DNA from: an uncultured Ruminococcus sp.
GTDB taxonomy: Bacteria > Bacillota > Clostridia > UBA1212 > UBA1255
Length of the DNA stretch: 5,249 nt
NCBI GenBank assembly: GCA_902782885.1
Contig: CACZOW010000107.1
Location: 1-5,249 of the forward strand
Direction: 5' to 3'
Positions 1-5,249 of the stretch are shown piece by piece. Each line of letters opens with the position of its first letter. Positions within the stretch are counted from its first letter, which is position 1. The notes below the pieces were generated by a model. It had not been told where the DNA came from, did no database searches, and was given only the letters and a program-made list of their open reading frames with translations. The translations under genes were made by a program, and so were the position numbers.

Positions 1-5
1 CGTAC

Positions 6-25
6 GTCATCAGCCGTCATCAGCC
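6..25. repeat. 10-nt tandem repeat, two copies
   Basis: The decamer GTCATCAGCC occurs twice back to back (6-15 and 16-25). Two copies are too few to infer a function. It lies at the window edge, upstream of the promoter, so more copies could exist to the left. Confidence 0.5.
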
Positions 26-40
26 GCAGGAAAAGCGCGC

Positions 41-107
41 GCAAAATCGTTGTCCGCACGCGCGCGTTGTGCCACGCAAAAATGTTGCCCGCACGCGCGC
101 GTTGTGC
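41..107. repeat. 32-nt imperfect direct repeat upstream of the first gene
   Basis: Copy A is 41-72 and copy B is 76-107, an exact 35-nt offset. They match at 29 of 32 positions (differences at 47/82, 48/83 and 53/88); the last 19 bases are identical. Each copy begins with GCAAAA, contains the alternating core GCACGCGCGCGT and ends with TGTGC. Copy B holds the -35 hexamer and the TG of the extended -10, directly followed by TATAAT; copy A is followed by CACGCA and so lacks a -10. The pair may be a duplicated promoter segment or a two-site binding region for a regulator. This is inference; no known operator is recognised. Confidence 0.75.
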
Positions 108-113
108 TATAAT
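85..113 (+). promoter_or_regulatory. Sigma-A-type extended -10 promoter for the epimerase-dehydrogenase gene
   Basis: A perfect TATAAT lies at 108-113, preceded by TGC (105-107), which gives the extended -10 form TGnTATAAT. A -35 candidate TTGCCC (85-90) matches TTGACA at four of six positions with the ideal 17-nt spacer. Transcription would be expected to start near 119-121, giving a leader of about 53 nt before the ATG at 174. The leader has only a 4-bp GC hairpin (129-140), with no riboswitch or attenuator seen. The promoter overlaps the second copy of the 32-nt repeat, so a repeat-binding factor could affect it. Confidence 0.78.
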
Positions 114-173
114 AAAGATTGGGGGTTTGCGGACGCCCGCTGCTCATAAAGACAACCGGCTGGAGATGAAAAT

Positions 174-2177
174 ATGCTGACAAAAAGAGTATTTGACTAT
201 ACCAAAGACGGCAGGACCGTGAACTGCTTCCGCATCACCAATAAAGGCGGCGCGTACGTTGACGTTCTCGATTTCGGCGGGATCATACGGTCGCTGTGCG
301 TTCCGGACCGTAACGGGAACCTGGTGGACGTTGTCATCGGTTTTGACCGCCTGTCCCCGTACCTTAAAAACCGCGACGCGTATTTCGGAGCGTTTGTCGG
401 CCGGTTCGCGAACCGTATTCATGGCGGCAGTTTCACGCTGGACGGTGTCAAATATTCCCTCGAGCATAACGACGGCGACAACCATCTCCACGGCGGCACC
501 GGCAGCCTGAGCGAACGTCTGGCGATCGTCACCGAAGAAACGGATAATTCCGTCACGCTCACATGGGATTCTCCCGACATGGATCAGGGCTACCCGGGCC
601 ACCTCACTGTAAATGTCGAATACGTGTTCGACGATAAAAATACACTTACGCTCAACTATACCGCGGTGACGGACAAAGATACGCCCTTCAGCCCTACCAA
701 CCATTCATACTTCAACATGAACGGTCCCTCCCGCAGTTACATCGGTGACAATGAAATCAAAGTCTACGCGGATAAATATCTGCCCGTTGACGCCGCGTGC
801 ATACCCATCGGAGAACCCGCCGCCGTTAAAGGTGCGCTGGATCTGCGCCGCTGGACGAAGCTTTCAAACACGCTGAAAAAAGAAGAGACAGACGCCAACC
901 TGATCGCGGGCAGCGGCATTGACCATAACTTCCTGGTAAAGGGCTACGACGGCGAAACGCTGAATCGCGCGTGCGAGCTGTACGGCGGCGAAACCGGCAT
1001 ACGGCTGAGCGTACTTACCGACCTGCCCGGCGTGCAAGTGTATTCAGGCAACTACATCAAAGACGGCCTCAAAGGCAAACTGGGCCAGATCTACAACCGC
1101 CGCTGCGCGGTATGCCTCGAGACCCAGTACTATCCCGATTCGCCGAACCACGAAAACTGGCCTTCCCCGATCCTGAAAGCCGGCAAACAGGCGGAATACA
1201 CCACCGTATTCGCCTTCGATATTCCCATGAAAGCTGTGGTGCTGGACGGCTACACCACCAACCCGGGCGACATCTCCTGGGAGCCGCTCTATAAAGTCTG
1301 CCTCATGGATATTTACGACCGCACGGCGCCCAAGGACGTGCTGCGGCGCGCTTCCGGCGCGGAGGCGGTATTTACCAATAAGACCGTATTGACCGCGGAA
1401 ATGATCGAACAGCTGGATCAGCTCAAGTATGTGGGGCTGCTTTCCACCGGGGCCAACGTCGTTGACCTCGAGGCGCTCAGGCGCGCCGGCATTGCCCTCA
1501 CCAACGTGCCGGGCTACAGCACCGAAGACGTGGCGCAGCTGACGTTTGCGCTGATCCTCGAATTGTGCGAAAAAGTCGGACTGCATTCCGACGCCGTGCA
1601 CAACGGCGAATGGACCGACTGCGACGATTTCTCCTTTACCAAAGCGCCGCTCATCGAACTGGCGGGCCGCACTCTCGGCATCGTGGGATACGGCGCCATC
1701 GGCAGCCGCGTGTGCGAGATCGCGCAGGCGTTCCGGATGAAGGTGCTGGTCAATTCCCGCTCCGAAAAACTGCTGCCCGAAGGCGTGCGCGCCGTGGACA
1801 AAAAAGAGCTGCTCAAGAAGTCCGATATCGTGACGCTGCATGCGCCGCTGAACGAGGAGACGAGAGGGTTTATTGACGACGACGCGCTCGCGCTAATGAA
1901 GAAGGGGGCAATTCTGATCAACACCGCCCGCGGTCCACTGCTCGACGAAGCGGCGGTCGCCCGCGCGCTTGAAAGCGGCAAACTGGGCGGCTGCGGCGTC
2001 GACGTGCTCTCCACAGAACCGCCCGCGGAAGACAACCCGCTGCTCACCGCCAAAAACTGCGTCATCACCCCGCACATCGCCTGGGCGGCCCAGGCGGCGC
2101 GCATCCGTCTGATCGAGGCAGTGGCCAAAAACGCGGCGGCCTTTAAAGCCGGACGCCGGCTGAACCGGCTGGATTGA
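174..2177 (+). CDS. Fused aldose 1-epimerase (GalM-like) and D-2-hydroxyacid dehydrogenase
   Basis: This 667-residue cytosolic protein has two full-length enzyme domains. Residues 1-351 are a galactose mutarotase-like aldose 1-epimerase, which interconverts alpha and beta anomers of sugars such as glucose or galactose. The expected active-site residues are present: His106 in NHLHGG, His177 in TNHSYFN and Glu316 in CLETQYYPDSPNH. Residues 352-667 (316 residues, normal for the family) are a D-2-hydroxyacid dehydrogenase resembling glycerate dehydrogenase/hydroxypyruvate reductase. It has the dinucleotide motif GYGAIG (505-510) and the catalytic triad Arg586 (NTARG), Glu615 (STEPP) and His634 (TPHIAW). 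Neither domain looks degraded. The start is supported by GGAG at 162-165, 8 nt before the ATG, and by the consensus promoter upstream. The domains join without a linker at Met352, the natural start of the second family. I know of no pathway link between them; the dehydrogenase substrate cannot be fixed from sequence. A frame error that merged two adjacent genes is the main alternative. Confidence 0.9.
   Translation: MLTKRVFDYTKDGRTVNCFRITNKGGAYVDVLDFGGIIRSLCVPDRNGNLVDVVIGFDRLSPYLKNRDAYFGAFVGRFANRIHGGSFTLDGVKYSLEHNDGDNHLHGGTGSLSERLAIVTEETDNSVTLTWDSPDMDQGYPGHLTVNVEYVFDDKNTLTLNYTAVTDKDTPFSPTNHSYFNMNGPSRSYIGDNEIKVYADKYLPVDAACIPIGEPAAVKGALDLRRWTKLSNTLKKEETDANLIAGSGIDHNFLVKGYDGETLNRACELYGGETGIRLSVLTDLPGVQVYSGNYIKDGLKGKLGQIYNRRCAVCLETQYYPDSPNHENWPSPILKAGKQAEYTTVFAFDIPMKAVVLDGYTTNPGDISWEPLYKVCLMDIYDRTAPKDVLRRASGAEAVFTNKTVLTAEMIEQLDQLKYVGLLSTGANVVDLEALRRAGIALTNVPGYSTEDVAQLTFALILELCEKVGLHSDAVHNGEWTDCDDFSFTKAPLIELAGRTLGIVGYGAIGSRVCEIAQAFRMKVLVNSRSEKLLPEGVRAVDKKELLKKSDIVTLHAPLNEETRGFIDDDALALMKKGAILINTARGPLLDEAAVARALESGKLGGCGVDVLSTEPPAEDNPLLTAKNCVITPHIAWAAQAARIRLIEAVAKNAAAFKAGRRLNRLD
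1221..1230 (+). other. Epimerase/dehydrogenase junction with a hidden ATGA stop-start
   Basis: The sequence ATTCCCATGA spans the domain border. In the present frame it reads Ile-Pro-Met-Lys, with Met352 (ATG at 1227-1229) opening the dehydrogenase domain. With one C fewer in the CCC run (1224-1226), the first domain would read Ile-Pro-stop, with TGA at 1228-1230 overlapping the ATG in the classic 4-nt ATGA arrangement of coupled genes. No good Shine-Dalgarno lies 5-12 nt before this ATG, so separate initiation would depend on translational coupling. This marks either a recent natural fusion or a one-base sequence error. Confidence 0.6.
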
Positions 2178-2225
2178 CACGCCCCCGGACCGGATAAATG
2201 ACTAAAAAAGAAGGACAATAACAAA

Positions 2226-3302
2226 ATGGCAAAGATCCTTTTTACGGGCGGCGGCACCGCCGGCCACGTGACTCCCAACGTAGCGCTGATAAACCGGCTG
2301 CATGCAGAACTGCCGGATGCCGAGATACACTATGCGGGCTCCATCAACGGCATAGAAAAAGATATAATCGCAAAGCTGCCGTTCGTGGAATACCACGCCA
2401 TCCACTCCGGCAAACTGCGCCGCTACTTTTCACTTGAAAACGTTAAGGACGCTTTCCGCGTGCTGAAAGGCATGGGCGACGCCCGTAAACTTGTAAAAAA
2501 ACTGAAGCCGGACGTGCTGTTCTCCAAAGGCGGGTACGTCTCAGTGCCCGTAGTGCGGGCATGCGGCAAGCGCAAAATACCGGTGCTCAGCCACGAATCC
2601 GACATCACGCCGGGGCTGGCCAACAAAATGTCCGCCCGATACGCCACGAACGTGTGCACCACATTCCCGGATACCGTCGACAAAATACCCAAAAATAAAG
2701 GCATCCACACCGGCACGCCGATCCGGCGGGAATTGTTCGCGGGAGACGCGGACAAAGCGCGGGCCGAGCTGGGTTTCGACTCCAAACCGGTCATTCTGGT
2801 GATGGGCGGCAGCATCGGCGCCGCATCTATCAACACCGCGGTGCGGGACAATCTGAAAGCGCTCACCGCTCGTTTCAACATCATCCACCTGTGCGGCAAG
2901 GGCAAGCTGTCCGAAGAACCGGCACATGTTGCCGACCCGTCGTACCGTCAGTTTGAATTCGTATCCGATCCCCTGCCCGACTACCTGGCGCTCGCGGAAC
3001 TGATAATTTCCCGCGCCGGCGCCAACGCCATTCACGAATTTCTGGCGCTCAAAAAGCCTATGCTGCTGATACCGCTGCCCCTTTCGGCCAGCCGCGGCGA
3101 CCAGATCCTGAACGCGGAGTCCTTCCGCAAACGCGGCTTTGCCGCCGTCCTGGAAGAGGAAAAGATCACGCCGGAAAGCTTTGTCAGCGCCGTGAATGAT
3201 CTGTACGACGGCCGCGAAACTTATATCGACGCCATGGCGCACGCGGACAGCATAGACGGCACGGCAAAGATCTGTGAAATGATAAAAAGCTACCTGAAAT
3301 GA
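2226..3302 (+). CDS. murG: MurG, lipid II-forming N-acetylglucosaminyltransferase
   Basis: MurG moves N-acetylglucosamine from UDP-GlcNAc to undecaprenyl-pyrophosphoryl-MurNAc-pentapeptide (lipid I), making lipid II at the cytoplasmic face of the membrane, the last intracellular step of peptidoglycan synthesis. The 358-residue length and two-lobed GT-B plan fit the family. Visible motifs are the N-terminal glycine loop GGGTAGH (8-14), SKGGYVSVP in the first lobe, HESD (123-126) followed by TPGLANK, the GGSIG loop opening the second lobe (194-198), and the UDP-sugar region ISRAGANAIHE (261-271) with RGDQILNAE (290-298). This wording is typical of Clostridia. The start is supported by AAGAAGGA (2208-2215), 10 nt before the ATG. 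It follows the fusion gene by 48 nt without a visible terminator and precedes the peptidase by 73 nt, so co-transcription is likely. No division or cell-wall (dcw) cluster gene is next to it. A second murG elsewhere in the genome cannot be excluded. Confidence 0.93.
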   Translation: MAKILFTGGGTAGHVTPNVALINRLHAELPDAEIHYAGSINGIEKDIIAKLPFVEYHAIHSGKLRRYFSLENVKDAFRVLKGMGDARKLVKKLKPDVLFSKGGYVSVPVVRACGKRKIPVLSHESDITPGLANKMSARYATNVCTTFPDTVDKIPKNKGIHTGTPIRRELFAGDADKARAELGFDSKPVILVMGGSIGAASINTAVRDNLKALTARFNIIHLCGKGKLSEEPAHVADPSYRQFEFVSDPLPDYLALAELIISRAGANAIHEFLALKKPMLLIPLPLSASRGDQILNAESFRKRGFAAVLEEEKITPESFVSAVNDLYDGRETYIDAMAHADSIDGTAKICEMIKSYLK

Positions 3303-3357
3303 GCCGGCGGTTCGTTTCAGACCCTACAACTCAGAATAGTGTATTGAATCGTTTTTC

Positions 3358-3364
3358 GAAAGGA
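3358..3364 (+). promoter_or_regulatory. Ribosome binding site of the C11 peptidase gene
   Basis: GAAAGGA lies 11 nt before the ATG at 3376. A nearer ATG at 3365 directly abuts this site and is in another reading frame, so 3376 is the supported start. The rest of the gap after murG (3303-3357) shows neither a convincing promoter nor a terminator hairpin with a T-tract. Confidence 0.7.
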
Positions 3365-3375
3365 ATGATCACATT

Positions 3376-5249
3376 ATGGCAGAAAACAGACCCTCAGGGA
3401 GACAGCGCAACGTCTCCGGCGAAGGCAGCGGCGTCTACAGGCGCGGTCAGGGCTTAGGCACCGGTCCCGTAGGCAATCAGAACGGCTACAGCGGCAGACG
3501 CGGCAGCGGTTCCGGCAGCAGTTCCGGCGGCAGCTCAGGCGGTTTCAACGACGATGACGGCACCCGTGCGGGGCTGCTCAGTTCACTGGGCAGCAAACTA
3601 GGAGGCAAAGGAATAATCCTGATCATCATAGCAGTGGTGGTGCTGCTCGCCGGCGGCGGCGGACTTATCAGCAAGCTGCTGGGACTGTTCGGCGGAGGCG
3701 CGTCCGGCCTGATCAGTTCTTTGCTCCCCACCAACAGCGACACGTCGTTCGTATCGACGCTTGCAAATACCAACACTTCCTCGGGCTGGAAAGGCGACGA
3801 AAATACCGGAAAGCTGGACCAGACCGTTGCCGGCGGCGCGCGTGAAAAACGCACTCAGATCCTTGGCGGCGGCAAGGACAAAGTCACGGTGATGGTATAC
3901 GTGATCGGCACCGACCTGGAATCCAAGAACGGCATGGCTTCTTCCGACCTGGCAGAGATGGCCAAAGCGACGCTCTCCGACAAGATCGAAGTGATCGTAT
4001 TCACCGGCGGCTGCACCGGCTGGAAGACCAAAAACATCAGCAATACCACCAACCAGATCTGGCGCGTCACCGGCGGCGGGATTCAGTGCCTCGAAAGCAA
4101 TTTCGGCAATGAGGCCATGACCAAACCCGCCACGCTCACCAAGTTCATCAAGTGGTGCGCAAACAAATATCCGGCCAACCGCAACGAACTCATCCTCTGG
4201 GATCACGGCGGCGGTTCCGTATCCGGCTACGGCTATGACCAGCGCTTCACGTCCGCGGGCGGCATGAGCCTTGCGGGCATCAACACGGCGCTCAAGGACG
4301 CGGGCGTCACGTTCGATATGATCGGCTTCGACACCTGTCTGATGGCTACCGCGGAGAACGCGCTGATGCTGTCGCGCTACGCGGATTATCTGGTTGCCTC
4401 CGAAGAGACCGAACCCGGCTGCGGCTGGTACTACACCAACTTCCTCACGAAACTCGCAGCCAATACATCGATGCCTACCGCGGAACTGGGCAAGACCATC
4501 ATTGACGACTACACCGAATTCTGCGCGAGCCGCTACCAGAACGTGAAGACCACATTGTCGCTGGTCGACCTGGCGGAACTGGAAGCCACGCTCCCCGCGG
4601 CGCTCAATGCTTTTGCCAACTCCACCACGGCCATGATCAAATCCGACGACTTCAGCGAAGTCTCACAGGCCCGCGGCAGCACGCGCGAATACTCCTCCAG
4701 CAAGATCGACCAGGTCGATCTGGTCAACCTCGCCGACAACATCGGTTCCGACGAAGCCAAGGCCCTCTCCAAAGTCGTTAAGAGCGCGGTCAAATACAAC
4801 CGCACCTCCTCCGTGATGACCAACTCGTACGGATTGTCAATTTACTTCCCGTACAGCAAGCTGAGCTATGTCGACACCGCGGTCTCCACTTATAAGAGCA
4901 TCGGCATGAGCGACGACTACTCGCGCTGCATCAAACAGTACGCCAGCATGGGCACCGCGGGCCAGGTGGCATCCGGCGGCAGTTCCTCCCCGGTCTCCTC
5001 GCTGCTGGGCAACATCGGCAGTTCCATCGGCGGAGGCGGTTCGGACATGATCTCCTCCCTGCTGGGCAGCTTCCTGGGCGGCGGAAAATCCATGACGCCC
5101 GACGGCAAGGCAATTGCGATCGACGGTCTGGACAGCAGTAATATAAATTACATGTCCGACCTTGACGTCAATGCCGCATCCGTATTTCTGGCGAAAAATC
5201 TGCTTGACCCCTCCAAACTCGTCTGGCTGCAATATAAAGACAGCAAGGC
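3376..5249 (+). CDS. Membrane-anchored clostripain-family (C11) cysteine peptidase, 3' end missing
   Basis: The frame is open for 624 codons and leaves the window without a stop. Residues 1-78 are polar and rich in Gly, Ser and Arg (many Arg/Lys, low complexity). Residues 80-92 form one strongly hydrophobic segment (IILIIIAVVVLLA). With positive charge on the N-terminal side and no cleavage signal, this predicts a type II membrane protein with its C-terminal part outside. Residues about 168-525 match peptidase family C11 (clostripain, PmC11): VTVMVYVIGTDLES near the start, the catalytic His277 in LILWDHGGG, and the catalytic Cys321 in GFDTCLMA. Asp319, two residues before the Cys, corresponds to the S1 acid of PmC11, so cleavage after Arg or Lys is expected. 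Two SSLLG modules (541-570) follow, then further sequence of unknown role. The substrate is unknown. C11 members are mostly secreted; the anchored form with a long cytosolic tail is notable. The identity of the fold is secure; topology is inferred. Confidence 0.9.
   Translation, partial: MAENRPSGRQRNVSGEGSGVYRRGQGLGTGPVGNQNGYSGRRGSGSGSSSGGSSGGFNDDDGTRAGLLSSLGSKLGGKGIILIIIAVVVLLAGGGGLISKLLGLFGGGASGLISSLLPTNSDTSFVSTLANTNTSSGWKGDENTGKLDQTVAGGAREKRTQILGGGKDKVTVMVYVIGTDLESKNGMASSDLAEMAKATLSDKIEVIVFTGGCTGWKTKNISNTTNQIWRVTGGGIQCLESNFGNEAMTKPATLTKFIKWCANKYPANRNELILWDHGGGSVSGYGYDQRFTSAGGMSLAGINTALKDAGVTFDMIGFDTCLMATAENALMLSRYADYLVASEETEPGCGWYYTNFLTKLAANTSMPTAELGKTIIDDYTEFCASRYQNVKTTLSLVDLAELEATLPAALNAFANSTTAMIKSDDFSEVSQARGSTREYSSSKIDQVDLVNLADNIGSDEAKALSKVVKSAVKYNRTSSVMTNSYGLSIYFPYSKLSYVDTAVSTYKSIGMSDDYSRCIKQYASMGTAGQVASGGSSSPVSSLLGNIGSSIGGGGSDMISSLLGSFLGGGKSMTPDGKAIAIDGLDSSNINYMSDLDVNAASVFLAKNLLDPSKLVWLQYKDSK
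4994..5070 (+). repeat. Imperfect 57-nt-spaced repeat encoding SSLLG modules in the C11 peptidase
   Basis: A 20-nt unit at 4994-5013 recurs at 5051-5070 with 18 of 20 matches and a spacing of 57 nt (19 codons), keeping the frame. It encodes SSLLGN at 541-546 and SSLLGS at 560-565, each followed by a glycine-rich stretch (IGGGG, LGGGK). Similar wording appears beside the membrane segment (LLSSLGSKLGG, 67-77; SKLLGLFGGG, 99-108). The section looks like a flexible or weakly hydrophobic insert between the peptidase domain and the remaining C-terminal region. Confidence 0.6.

Noticed and set aside
41..107. CRISPR array
   Set aside because: There are only two copies separated by 3 nt, so no spacers; no cas genes are nearby.
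129..140. Small GCGG/CCGC hairpin in the leader as a terminator or riboswitch
   Set aside because: The stem is only 4 bp and has no following T-tract or recognisable riboswitch fold.
1..149. Possible tail of an upstream gene (plus-strand frame starting at 3 is open until the TAA at 147-149)
   Set aside because: The stretch is dominated by repeats and a consensus promoter, and the translation shows no recognisable protein.
1044..1841. Long open frame on the minus strand across the fusion gene
   Set aside because: It is a shadow of the GC-rich plus-strand gene: no recognisable domain, and it lies opposite strongly conserved epimerase and dehydrogenase motifs.
2198..2221. Seven-codon open frame (MTKKEGQ) just before murG
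   Set aside because: It has no ribosome binding site of its own and overlaps the murG one; most likely chance.
1514..2278. Minus-strand open frame rich in Ser and Ala
   Set aside because: Its composition is that of an antisense reading of GC-rich codons. It spans the intergenic gap and the 5' end of murG and has no family features.
2541..3242. Minus-strand open frame opposite murG
   Set aside because: It is fully covered by the conserved MurG reading frame and resembles no family known to me.
3303..3375. Separate promoter or terminator between murG and the peptidase gene
   Set aside because: No -35/-10 pair with proper spacing and no stable stem plus T-run could be found by eye; TCGTTTTTCGA forms only a 3-bp stem.
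3598..4206. Minus-strand open frame opposite the C11 peptidase
   Set aside because: The plus strand encodes a clear peptidase with its catalytic His and Cys; the minus frame is a by-product.

Overview
This window carries three genes, all on the plus strand, closely spaced and probably one transcription unit: a two-domain protein (aldose 1-epimerase joined to a D-2-hydroxyacid dehydrogenase), the peptidoglycan glycosyltransferase MurG, and a membrane-anchored clostripain-type (C11) cysteine peptidase that runs off the right edge. The style of the MurG and of the C11 peptidase, the purine-rich Shine-Dalgarno sites (GGAG, AAGGA, AAAGGA) and the consensus TATAAT promoter suggest a Gram-positive anaerobe of the Clostridia. 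The genes are GC-rich, with many G/C third positions, which would fit one of the higher-GC clostridial lineages of gut type. That placement is inference; no species can be named from the window.

Region by region: positions 1-173 are a non-coding leader. It has a small 10-nt tandem repeat, a 32-nt imperfect direct repeat with a 35-nt period, and a strong sigma-A-like extended -10 promoter that sits inside and just after the second repeat copy. Positions 174-2177 encode the 667-residue epimerase-dehydrogenase. Its two halves meet without a linker, exactly at what looks like the original start methionine of the dehydrogenase (residue 352). A 48-nt gap leads to murG (2226-3302), and a 73-nt gap leads to the C11 peptidase (3376 to beyond 5249). 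No convincing terminator or second promoter is visible in either gap.

The genes do not form an obvious single pathway. MurG makes lipid II at the inner face of the membrane. The peptidase is predicted to sit in the same membrane with its catalytic domain outside. The first protein is carbohydrate/hydroxyacid metabolism. The observations most worth following are the gene fusion, which a single C in a CCC run at the junction could have created (or could have been falsely created by a sequencing error); the unusual type II membrane layout and glycine/serine/leucine repeats of the peptidase; and the duplicated element over the promoter. I see no phage, transposon, CRISPR or RNA gene here, and no clear evidence of an entirely new system.
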